A stretch of DNA of 64,000 bases from Eutypella sp. D-1. Lineage: Eukaryota > Ascomycota > Sordariomycetes > Xylariales > Diatrypaceae. The stretch lies in contig JAJTTP010000012.1 of assembly GCA_023313575.1 (NCBI GenBank), positions 1,116,001-1,180,000 on the forward strand, in the 5' to 3' direction. Position 1 is the stretch's first letter; every line of letters starts with the position of its first letter. A program made the translations under genes and the position numbers. Below the pieces are notes generated by a model. The model searched no databases. It had not been told where the DNA came from and was given only the letters and a program-made list of their open reading frames with translations. Below, one piece after another: positions 34,042 to 44,929 of this stretch.

Positions 34042-35117
34042 GAGGCTTCTCATTGCAATGTAATTCATTCAACATGTTGTCTTTCTTGTTCACTTATGAT
34101 GACTAATATTTCATTCTTTGAGAGCACCTTCGGGTTTTATACACGCAACCGTGGATTATTGTAACGGTAGTGATCAGAGCCACTGGGACTGGGATGACCA
34201 CAATAGGGGTCTCCTCTTTTCTGCCCCCTCTTGAGAATCCACATAATACGAGGGAACTGTGTTCTATCTACTTAGCCTTCAGTACCGTGATAGATGGGTA
34301 TCTTGATTAAAATAAGAGCAAATCTACCCCGAGGAGCCTGTCCTAACCACATATATCCATAGGTTCATTGCCTGTCATCAAGGTGCATTACACCTGTCAT
34401 CCAATTGCATTGCATGCTTACTACAGCTAAATATTGACTTTTGCAATAAATATGCAAGAGCAGATTGGCTAGATTAATCCACATAGGTTCTAGATTCCGT
34501 CATGTGGCGGCATAAATATTGTGCAGTAGTATATTTTACTTTGTCTGCCAGCAGCCAAGCCACTGTTGATTACATGCTGACTCAATATTCAACTGTCTAC
34601 AGTAGCATTAGAAACTATCAAGGCCACAACTACACATTATGAATTTCACACCAAAAGGCAATTACGTATGAAGGTTTCAACGTCTGCTCGTGCAGCTGCA
34701 TGTTAATCAATATTTGGCTATATTGGGCAATAACTTGGGATTCCTGGCATGTGATGACACGAGTAATACGCCATGTTCATTACACTTCATCTTGCGGCAT
34801 ACAACTTGCTGCTGGTTTTGTACTCGTCACGATCACGATCCATGGTTACCGCATGATCAAGTAAAACTCTATGAGAATGCAGCAACATCTGTCATCACCC
34901 GTGCAGCACCATACTCACGCAAGTCTACCGCACATGTGATATATATATGCCTCTCCATCCTCATCTTTGGGCTAATGTGAAGGTTATTCTTCCTGCTCAG
35001 CTTTCGTGCGTCGTTTCCAGCCTTGAACCTGTCAAACCAAGCTCTCTTCAGTCTCAATAAATATAGATTGTGAACATTTCTCGTTACCAGAATCATAAGG
35101 TCTGATTACAGATTGGT
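34042..35117. other. Intergenic upstream of the broken subtilase
   Basis: AT-leaning, no gene seen. The last 100 bp should be the 5' UTR of the subtilase gene. Confidence 0.5.
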
Positions 35118-35999
35118 ATGGCGATATTACTCTATCTCACCCTCGCCACGTTGATATTTCAGGCGTCTGGTTTGGCCATTCGTAGAGACCAGCAATGCTC
35201 GATCTCTACCAATGATGCCACTCAAATATTTCCAGAAAATGCCTGCCCAATTGAGCCCTTCGCTGTAGTCACTCAGAAACCAACAACGCGGGAGATGTGG
35301 TTCCTTTCTCAAGCTGATGGGGTGGGTCTGGACCAGACAGGGGCATTTACGTACGATGACAGCGCCGGAGGTGAATCGCTGGTGTATGTGATCGACAGCG
35401 GAGCAGTTCTGTCTCACCCAGTAAGTTGTACACTGTCTTCAGTTCCACTACTCGTTAAGTACGCCTTATTTTTGCCTAAACGGTGAACTGACGATAGCCC
35501 CCCAAAAAAGGAGTTCGACGATGTGCGCGCCTCAGCCACATGGTTGTTTCCGTCTCCCGGCAAAATCAACCAACAGGGCGACTCGACGGGCCACGGCACT
35601 AAAATGCTGACCAAAGTAACCGGCAAACGCTTCGGTGTTTCTAAGAGGGTTCGCCCAGTGATCGTTCGCGTGCCCACAACCGATGTAGGAGGCGACGCAA
35701 AAACAGACTGGATTACTGCTGTGGAAGCCGTGCGCAATGACTATCGGTTGAAGATTGCCAACGGCTGGGACAGGAGACGGCCTGGAATTGTAAATTTGAG
35801 CTTTGCGATTTCACCCGTTGGTCTGAGTGAAGAACTTATAACTAAGTTCCAGCGTTGTCTTATGGATATGATCAACGACGGTCTCTTCCCCATCGCCGGG
35901 TCAGGCAATTTTGGAGGACAGGACCCGGGAAAGGTAGGTTAAAAAGTCCAAGTTCCTACTACAGAAACATACCAGCTTACACACTATGACTGGGATAGC

Positions 36000-36004
36000 A
36001 AGTT
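36000..36004 (+). repeat. Target-site duplication AAGTT, left copy
   Basis: Five host bases directly before the left LTR, repeated after the right LTR; typical of integrase-mediated insertion. Confidence 0.92.
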
Positions 36005-36295
36005 TGTGACAAGGAGGGGTTATGGCTTGGATATAGGATATCAGATTCAGCTAATAATTGACTAGAGTCCTTTAAGGGTGCGATACCCTTTTATCCATTT
36101 GGGAAAGGGCCGGAGGATAGGTTTGGTATTTATATATAATCGTACGAAATACGTTTTTTAAAGAAAGTATTATATCTCCAATTTATTATATCCATTTTAG
36201 CGCCCGTTAACGCCATATATTCTTATTTTTATTCTTAGTAATTAATAAGTCCTTAATAATGCCGATCTTATATAAGGATACCCCCCCGTATAACA
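36005..36295 (-). repeat. Left LTR (3' LTR of the element)
   Basis: 291 bp, starts TGTGACAAGGAGGGG. Its outer part (first about 130 bp) keeps normal GC, while its inner part is C-to-T/G-to-A mutated relative to the right LTR. Confidence 0.95.
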
Positions 36296-37499
36296 TTATT
36301 TCCCTTTTTTTAAAAAGCTTCGTCCCGGGCGATAATAAAATCAGTTTTAATCCGGCTCGGTAAATAAAATTAAAGCCTTAAAGTTTACGGGCTTATTAGG
36401 TTTAAAACGGTGGAACTTATAAATTATTTATTTAATTTCCGGGCTTAAAAAATTTTTATAAAGCTTTTAAGTTTATTTATTTTTTTTAAAGTAATTATAC
36501 CACCGCATATAATATTTCACCTTTTTTTTTATACGTTTAAAGTTTATAATCTTTTTTATTATATATTTTGGCTTAATTTTTAATACTTTTTATAAAACCT
36601 GGTTAAAATTAAAGATTTTTTAATTACTAATGTAATAAGGCTTAATAAACGATATATAAAAAATGTTATAAATTAACTAATAACGTAAAAGTTTAAAAAA
36701 AACAGCCGTAAAAGATATTACTTTAATAATTTTATATAAACTTAACATTTTATAATTTAACTTTTTAGCCGGTTTTTTAATTTTAATATTTTTCCCGTTT
36801 AATATTATTATTTGGCCTATTTCGTAAACGGGGGTTTTAATCCTTTTTTTATTTGCTTAATGCTTATATCGCGTACGGCTTTTTTTAATTAATTTTTTTA
36901 CTTTTTCGTAAATCGATATTATTTAATAAACGTATAATTAGCTGGTAAAATTAAAGGGTATATTTAAAAAAGGGTTATTAGCAGCAAGGTAATACCTATA
37001 GTTAACGTAAAAAAGGGTTATCCTTAAAGAGGTTAACTGGGTATTATTATACGTAAATTCTGTAATAAGAAATAAGTTTTCTTAATTAAATATCTTATAA
37101 TTAACGAAAGCCCGAAAATAAACTTTAAAGGACTGGTTAACTTATTTTATTTAATTATTAATCTTAAGGTAAAAGGTTATACTTATTTTAGGTTTAATCC
37201 CGATAAGTTTAAAGAAATTTCGTTATAAGTTAAAATTAAACTTAAAATCTTTATTAAAAATAATATTAAAAAGGATATTATAATATTTTTAATGGTGCTT
37301 TATAAATAGGCGAATAAGATTTTTTATCTTTTTTCCATCCACTTTAAATAAGATAAAATAAGCCATTTTAATAAAAGGATTTATAATAATTTATATAAAA
37401 TTATATCCATTAAAAAAAGGCAGGTTTATAATAAAGTTTATTATAATAATTAATTACGGCTTATAATAAAATTCTATAAGTTAAAAAAAGCCATAAAGC

Positions 37500-37648
37500 G
37501 TATGCCTAAGATTCTTTATTTTTTAATACGTTAAACACTTTTTAACGAAATCCCGGATAAAAGTCTCCAGTTTTGGCTATTAGAAGTTTTTAATAATCAG
37601 TTTTAAGGTTTTATCCATACCTATATATCCTGTTATTTACGTATTATG
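37500..37648 (-). pseudogene. Integrase zinc-finger (HHCC) remnant
   Basis: Minus-strand reading shows MDKTLKLIIKNF, then stops, then PKLETFIRDFVKKC, the layout of the N-terminal HHCC domain of Ty3/gypsy integrases. The first His and first Cys remain. The second His and second Cys positions now read Tyr, and the Tyr-Trp after KNF are two stops, all explained by G-to-A changes. Confidence 0.82.
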
Positions 37649-38759
37649 TTTTAAACTTATCACTTTTTTTTAAAGGTTATTTAGGATTTAAAATCAATTT
37701 TTATAATATAATAAACCTTCTTTAATTTCGATATATTAACCTGGGTTAGCTAATATCTCTTAATATTTTATATTTTTTAAAAACGTTATTTTAATTTTTT
37801 TAATAAAGTCGGGATGTTATTTAAATATTAAGATATTATTTAATCGTGTTAATAATAATAAAAATAATGATGCTTTTATCGTGTTAAGGTTTTTAACCGT
37901 ATTGGTTATAAAATATTTATTTTATAAAACCGTTTTAATAAGCTAATTTTTAAGTCCCCTTTTTTTAAAGCGATATTATTTAAATTTAAAAAAAATATCG
38001 GCCTTTTTATTTTATTTATTTAAGCGATAATTAATAATAAACTAATAAGTAAAAAGTTATTAAGCCTAACGGGTTTATCGATAGTTAAATATTTTAGCCG
38101 TAATAAAATAGGCCAGGTTTTAATAATCGGAAAATATTTTAATTCGATATTAAAATTTTTCGAAATAATAACGCCATTTTTTAAAAACGTCGATAATAAT
38201 TAGTAACTTTTTATCGTAAATTTTATAATTTATTTCCGTTAACGTTAATTTATAAGAATAAAAAGTAATAAGATATAACCTGTTATAATTATCCTTTTAA
38301 GAAAAAACGGCAGCTAAGGTAAAATCAGATACGTCGGCTTTAATAATAACTTATTATAAAAGGTCGAAATAAACCAGAATAAACGTTATAATAAACCGGT
38401 TTTTAAGTTTTTTAAACGCGTAATCTATTTCCTCGGTCCATTTCCAGTCCTTTAGCTAGGTTTTATTATTTTTATTAATCGGTTTAACGATATTTAAAAA
38501 CTTTTTAATAAATTTTCGATAAAAGTTTATAAAATTAATAAAACTTTATAATTACTTTAACGATCGGGGGGCTTTTTAGTTTATAATAGTTTCGACCTTT
38601 TTAAGTAATATAAATATGTTATTTTCGCCGATAATAAATCCTACGAATTCCACCTTATAAACCGTTTATTTGCATTTTTAAAATGTAATAATTAGGTAAT
38701 ATTAAATAAAATAGTAAAGAACTTTTTTAATTATTTTATCGTGTTATTCCCGGGTAAAG

Positions 38760-39178
38760 GCGTAAATAAATAAATTATTAATATAAATTAGGATATTATT
38801 ATCGATTATATTTTTAAAAATTTTATTTATTAAATCCTAAAATATGGTAAAGGTATTTATTAGGTTAAAGGGTATAATTAGGTATTTAAACAGTCTGTAT
38901 TTATATTTAAAGGCCGTTTTTTATTTATTACTTTCCCGGATACGAATCAGATTAAAACCAGTTTTAAAATTTATTTTTATAAACCATTTAACCTTTTTAA
39001 ATTTATTTTGTATTTCCGAAATAAAAGGTAACGGATAACGGACGGGGATAGTAATATCGTTAAACCCGTAATAATCGATAACAGGTTTTAAAAAATCGTT
39101 AAGATTTAGCTTAAAAACGAACATTATAAAAACCGCGTATAAAAAAATAAACCTGCGAATATGTTTTATGGATAACAT
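38760..39178 (-). pseudogene. Reverse transcriptase remnant of the Ty3/gypsy element
   Basis: The minus strand reads VIDYYGFNDITIPVRYPLPF, then KVKWFIKINFKTGFNLIRIR, the conserved fingers/palm start of gypsy RT. Further on, at 38774-38785, the YxDD active-site box reads Tyr-Ile-Asn-Asn. Loss of both aspartates by D-to-N is what G-to-A mutation would produce. Stops interrupt the frame between these blocks. Confidence 0.9.
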
Positions 39179-42100
39179 ATTTTTTAACCATGGTTTAAAG
39201 GCTTTAAATTTTATCTCGCTTATGGCGTAAAAAGGTCCTTATAAGGGTATTTTACCTTTTATTAGGTTAATAATATGGTCTTATGGTTAATAATTAGGAA
39301 AACGTTTACCTACTTTTTTAAACATAATATAAATAAACTTATGGAATTTTAATAAAATTCCTTTTAATGGGTTAATATTATCGTAAGCCGTTACGACTTT
39401 AATAAAAGGTTTAAAATTAATATAATGTTTACGGCAGTAATTAAAAAAGAAAATGATTTTATTTAAGTTTACGTTAAAAAAGTTAATAAATTAATAAATA
39501 TTTATTTATTATTAAGGAAAGATAATATCATATTTTTCGTTTACGGGGCTTAGCTTAAAGCTTAACCGTATAAAATAATCTTTTTAATATTTTAAAATAA
39601 GCTTATTAAAATAATATCTTTTAAATCCTAGGATTTTTAAGTTATTAAAAATTATTATTTTTTTTATAACGTTTTAATAAATAACGATAAGCAATTTTTA
39701 AGCACGGTATTTCGAGATAGATATAATAAGGACGGAAGCATTAAAATTTAATAAGATTTTAATTATATGTTTTTTTTTATTATATATTAATATTATCGTA
39801 ATTATTAGCTTAATACCTGTTTTAAGCTTAAGTTACGGCTTTTATAAAGGTTTTTGGTTTTTATTAAAATATTTATTTATAGCTATAACGTTATCGTTAA
39901 TTATAAAATATTTACGCTTAATATTAACTATTTATATGCCATTTTAATACGGCCGTAAAATCCTATAAGGTACGGTATAAAAGCCATTTAAAAATCCGAT
40001 TTATTATTATTAAGCTTAGTAATTAACCGGGTTATATCGGGCTTTTTAACTTATTTAAAAAAGTTAACGATTTGCCTTTTTTTATTTTCGGAAACCTTAA
40101 TTTTATTTTATTTACGTTTAATAAAAAAGATTTTTTTTTTAAGGCTAGTAGGTTTTTATTACGGGTGTCTTTTTTAACGTAATAAATTAAAATATGGTGG
40201 TTATTACGCCTATAACGTTAATAAGATATATTATCCTTTTTTTATTAATCGATATTAACCTGGTTAATTCTTTTAAAGGCCGTTTTAACATTATCTTATT
40301 TCTAGTTTTTAATATTAGGTTTATTAACGGCTTTAAAATTTTTTAAAGATTAATTTAAGCCAAAGGCGGAGCGATTTTTTTTATTTTTAAAAGGTTAACC
40401 CGATTTCGAATACTCCGTTATTAAAATGGGCGCGTTTTTTCCCTGGTTTAATTTTAAGGTGGATTATATATTTTCGTATAAAAAACCCGTATTACGGAGG
40501 ATATTAATAAATTTCCCGTCCGTTTTTAAAAATTATTTTAAATAAAAAAAGATTATTTTAATTATCTTTTTTAAAATTACGTTAATAATATGTATTTAAA
40601 AAGATGTTCCGGATTATTAGACGGTATTATTAAGGTTTTAAAGTTTAAAAAGGTATTAGGAAATATTGCTTTTATATTTTAGTTTTTATATCTTTTTATA
40701 ATTCCGGTATTTTTTAACGGGATTTATAAAACGTAGCTAAAAGTCGGTTAAATAATTTTATTATTTATTACGGGTATCCATTTAGGCGATAATATAACGT
40801 TAATTTTAATACCATGTTTAAGCTTTTTTTTTAAAAAGGTTACCGATAAAATTAATACGTTTCCGATAAATAAAAAAGCTTTTAATATTAACGTTAATAT
40901 ATTTTTTAACTTTAACTTATTAAGGTCGAAATTTAACTAATTTTTTGTTATCGTAAAGCTTCGGCTTATTAATTTAAATAGGCGTAAAAATAGTAAATAA
41001 GGTTATAATGGTAACGAAATAAGCGTAATAATTATCGATATATTCGTTATTTTGCCGATTAAAAAAAAGTGTTAACCTTTTAAAAGGCGGAGATAAAAAG
41101 GGATTATATGGAAAACTTTTAAAAGAGTTATTATTAAAATTATCCGAATTATCGGGATTTTTTAAGTTTGTCGGAAAATTAACCCGATATAAAAAAAAGG
41201 GTGTTTTATTATTACCGTTATTATTATTTTAAGCATCCTGTTTATTAAGACTGAAACAGGTGGTAAAATGTTATTACTTGGCTTAAGTTTGGATTAAATT
41301 AGCCCGAGCCCGATTAAAATTTATAAAAGAAAAAATCGGTTTTTTCTTTTAAATTTCGAAATTTAAGTATTTAAATTAAAAACCCGTACTCGGTTAAGTA
41401 ATAAATTTTAATAAGGCCGTAAAGGGCTTAATAAAGCCTTATCGGTTAAGCCGGTTAATAACGGTATTAATATTTATATATTAATTACCCGGTTATGTTT
41501 ATATTTTAGTAATAATAGCTTTAATATAAGCATAAATCTTTTTTTTTTTATTAACGGGCGTATTTTTTAAAGCGTTCGGGGTAAATATATTCCTTAGTTT
41601 AAAAATTATCGATTTAAATATAAATTTAATTAGCTTAAGCAGTAATGTTATCGGTAAAGGCCCGGTATTTTTATTATTTATTATATAATTAAAAAAAAGC
41701 TTATTAATAAATAATAATTATTTGTTATAATTTGTTAATAACTTAAATATAGAGGTTAACGTTTTAAACGAATTTGGTAATAATTTTTTAAACGTATTAA
41801 GTAAAAATATTGCTAATAACATTAATTTATTAACGGAAATAAAAGATTTGGTTTATAAAAGCTTATAAACCGTTACGATATAAAGTTATCATAAGGTTAT
41901 ATTAATTCTTAAGGTTTTTATAATATTTTTGTATATTTTAAATACGGTATTGGTAATTTTTATCGATAAAGTGTATTTAAGTATGTAAAATCTGATAAAT
42001 ATCCTATATACGATAATATATTTTTACTATCCAGTCCGGGGGATTTATAATTACGTTTTAAAATAACGGTAATTCCTTAAGGAAAGCATTTTTTATAACC

Positions 42101-42655
42101 ATATCGAAATTAAATGGTTTATAAAAAATAAAGGTATTATTAAGTTTTGGTTAAAAAGAAATTATGTTAACGGTTTTAAAGTGTATATAATAAATTTTTT
42201 ATTATTTAAATATATTATATTAATTAATGGTTTCGATAAAAAAAAATAGATTTTATTAAAAATAATAAAAGTAAAAGGTCCGAAATATTAAAAATAAAAG
42301 TTTGGAAAAAGGGTATTAAAATTAATTATTTTTTAGGTAAAAAAGGAATAAATAGTACCCGTTTAGGTAAAGGATAGGCCGTTTTTTAATTTAAGTTATT
42401 AAATTTTTCGGAATAATTTAACGTATTATTTGATTTATTTTATAAAGTAAAGTTAAAAATGTTAATAAAGATAGTTTATGTTTTTTTTATTAACGGGTAA
42501 AATAAGGTTTATTTAACCGTTTTTACGTAAGTAAATAAAAGATTTTCGGTTAAGTTATGTACCGAAAAGTTTTAGCCTAAAGTAATTATAAGGAATACTT
42601 TATATAAATATAATAAAAAGTATGTAATAATTTTTAAAAAGGATAATTAATTATT

Positions 42656-42946
42656 TGTAATAAAAAAGGGTTATGGCTTAAATATAAAATATTAAATTTA
42701 GCTAATAATTAACTAAAATTTTTTAAAGGTGCGATACCTTTTTATCCATTTAAAAGAGGGCCGGAGGATAGGTTTGGTATTTATATATAATCGTACGAAA
42801 TACGTTTTTTAAGGAAGGTGTTATATTTTTAGTCTGTTATATCCATTCTGGCGCCCGTTAGCGCCATATATTCTTGTCTCCATTCTTGGCAGCCAACAGG
42901 TCCTTGGCAGTGCCGATCCTATATGGGGATACCCCCCCGTGTGACA
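42656..42946 (-). repeat. Right LTR (5' LTR of the element)
   Basis: 291 bp ending CCCCCCGTGTGACA. Read in the element's sense it has a TATA-like box (TATATATAAATACC). Its outer part is intact, its inner part RIP-mutated, mirroring the left LTR. Confidence 0.95.
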
Positions 42947-42951
42947 AAGTT
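42947..42951 (+). repeat. Target-site duplication AAGTT, right copy
   Basis: Directly follows the right LTR; the host exon continues at 42952. Confidence 0.92.
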
Positions 42952-43494
42952 AGCGAATACCCAGCGCTATTCGGTGATCCGTCCGGCGGTCGATATGTGG
43001 ACGGTCTTCTTGTTGTCGGTGGTGTCAAGACCGATGGTTCTCAATCTGACTCCGGGAAGGTTGCTCCGTTCGTTAAAGTCAATGCGCCATCAGAAAGGAT
43101 TTGTGTTGCCAACCCCAAGTGGGAACAGCCCAAGGCAGTTCGATATACCTTTGGCACGGGAACATCGGAAGGTACGTTTGCCACTGGGTGCATCGATACT
43201 TGATCAAGAGGTGCAAGATTTCGGAATCTGCCTTGCTAATATATGTGTCTTTTAGCTGCCGCAACAACCGCTGGACTGGCCGCTTATTTAATCCAAGTTC
43301 CCGACCTCCAAAATACACTGCAGCTCAACAGTCCAACGGCGACACCCAAAGACAAAGTTATAGCATTAAAGCACTACATCGAAGATAGCTCATGGGCTCG
43401 AGGGTCTCTGAATCCCAGGGCGATTTGGAATTCGCAAGTCTTCAAGCCTAAAAAGCCGGACTTGAAGGAATTCGATTGCGAAATTGACACATAA

Positions 43495-44146
43495 GTGAGT
43501 CTTGAGCGGTACGCTGATTCTTCTATGACCGGTATTAAGCACCAAGCATAATGATTGACACTATATAATAGATGGGAGGCACGAAGCCTTCTCCTGGTAG
43601 CTATGATAGTGTCTAGTGACGGTTTATCGTGGCTTGGAGTATGGAAGGTAGATTGCTGCAAACGTTGGGCAGTGTCTCTGGAGACGGCCAGGTGTCTACA
43701 AAAGTCTGAAGCTCACGGAGTAGTATCAATTTCAAGCCTGTTTTGTTTGTCCTAGTTTCAAGGTGCAGCTTCAATGATATTATAGGAGCAACAACATGAG
43801 CTTTTGCCCATTTCGCCAACCTACATCAACGTAGAATTGTGGCTGGAAGGAGCATCGCCCAAGCTGATTGGACGATTATCCAAGATGCTATCCAATTTTG
43901 GATGTTATCCCTGCATTACCTTATACTGCACTGCATACTCTATATTTAGTCACTCGCTTAGTGTCGATATACCCTCCGCCTCTTTAGTCTATTCTTTTAG
44001 TTCTTCGTTTAAGGTGACACCCTCTATCACCTTTCTACGAAGAACTTATGTTCGTTCCATTCCGACTACTGTATTACCCATTCACTCGTCCTTCTCGAAG
44101 TCCATAGCCTCTTATCAGCGTATATCCTACCAAACCAACCACCACC
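43495..44146. other. Intergenic
   Basis: 3' region of the broken protease and promoter/5' UTR of the DUF4267-like gene. No gene seen. Confidence 0.55.
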
Positions 44147-44536
44147 ATGCTCGGCCAATTCACACCGCGGCACATCCCAGCGCTCATCGCCGGTACCACC
44201 ATGGCCTTCGGCGGCATGTGGCCCATACTCAATGCGCGCGCTGCTATGCTCGAGTTCGGTTTGCCCGCCCGTATCGCCGATGTCCCGGCTACCCGACCCG
44301 TCATGGTCATCGGTACGGTTCGCACCACCTGTCTCGGGGCTTTGATGCTGTACTTCTACGCCCGTGGCCAGTGGGATGTCCTCGACACGTTCATGGCCGT
44401 CACAGGCACGTACGCAGGCCTCGTCGATAGTTGGGTCCTCTGGAGGGAGGGCCAGTCTCGCCAGGCGGCCTTTCGCCTCATAAGCTCGGGCCTCTTCTCC
44501 GCTTGTGGGTTTGCTGGGTTGACGGCCGGTGGCTAA
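44147..44536 (+). CDS. Small membrane protein, DUF4267-like
   Basis: Single exon, 129 residues. Four hydrophobic segments are visible at about 10-28, 52-70, 80-97 and 108-127, consistent with a four-helix membrane protein. The motif ATRPVMVIGTVRTTCLGAL and the conserved arginines fit the fungal DUF4267 family, whose function is unknown. An ATG context of ACCACCATG is favourable and supports this start. Confidence 0.78.
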   Translation: MLGQFTPRHIPALIAGTTMAFGGMWPILNARAAMLEFGLPARIADVPATRPVMVIGTVRTTCLGALMLYFYARGQWDVLDTFMAVTGTYAGLVDSWVLWREGQSRQAAFRLISSGLFSACGFAGLTAGG

Positions 44537-44929
44537 GCCATGTTGGAGATTAGCTAGGAAGGTGTGTGTGCAACTGTAATATAGAGCACGGTGTCATTTA
44601 CATACAAGTTCTGTCATAAATGATGTATTCGTGCAATACAAACTGAGCCAAGCGTGTACTACATCACCCCTTGCTTGAAGGCGTCTGCGGGGCAGGTTCC
44701 TTTTGGTTACCTCGCCCAGGATCATAAGTGGTGGGGGTGACTTAGGACATCACGCCACGCCACTCAATTACAGTGAAATCTGGCTCTATTAGGCGCGAAA
44801 CGCCGCATCAACGAAGGGTTCAAAGGAATTTGACCCTGCTATGTGATTCGTGTGAATGATAATGAAATCTCTAAATACAAGTTCTATATGGGTGAAATAT
44901 ATACAGTCAGCGTCCTAGCGCTGCAAGGT
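44537..44929. other. Short intergenic between convergent genes
   Basis: Holds the 3' ends of the DUF4267-like and Trk genes. Nothing else seen. Confidence 0.6.

Larger units (their letters stand above)
36005..42946 (-). mobile_element. RIP-degraded Ty3/gypsy LTR retrotransposon, 6942 bp
   Basis: Complete element bounded by two 291-bp LTRs with TG...CA ends and flanked by the 5-bp duplication AAGTT. It lies antisense to the broken host gene. Orientation follows from reverse transcriptase and integrase remnants on the minus strand and a purine-rich tract (36296-36310 read on the minus strand) next to its 3' LTR. The interior is extremely AT-rich and full of stops on both strands. The pattern is that of repeat-induced point mutation: C-to-T on either strand, mostly at CpA, while many CpG remain. 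No open frame longer than 85 codons survives, so the element is dead. Order RT (about 39.2-38.7 kb) then integrase (about 37.6 kb) defines Ty3/gypsy rather than Ty1/copia. Confidence 0.95.
35118..43494 (+). pseudogene. Subtilisin-like serine protease (S8) split by a retroelement
   Basis: Exons 35118-35420 and 35511-35933, then exon 3 interrupted six bases after its acceptor (35999-36004) by the element at 36005-42946 and resumed from 42952 to 43171, and exon 4 at 43256-43494. Counted without the insertion the gene would encode 396 residues. The catalytic residues are all present: Asp93 (VYVIDSG), His129 (STGHGTKM) and Ser316 (FGTGTSE, just before the last intron), with an Asn in SGNFGG for the oxyanion hole. 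A hydrophobic signal peptide (residues 1-19) implies secretion. No typical I9 propeptide motif is seen. The coding parts outside the insertion have no stop or frameshift, so inactivation rests on the insertion alone. A truncated product from the first two exons would hold Asp and His but not Ser. Confidence 0.9.

Noticed and set aside
16282..35117. Secondary-metabolite cluster in the accessory stretch
   Set aside because: No polyketide or peptide synthase, P450, transporter or cluster regulator is present; the genes are unrelated.
36300..42660. AT-rich block as a mitochondrial insertion or centromere fragment
   Set aside because: LTRs, target duplication and gypsy RT/integrase remnants explain it fully as a RIP-mutated retroelement.
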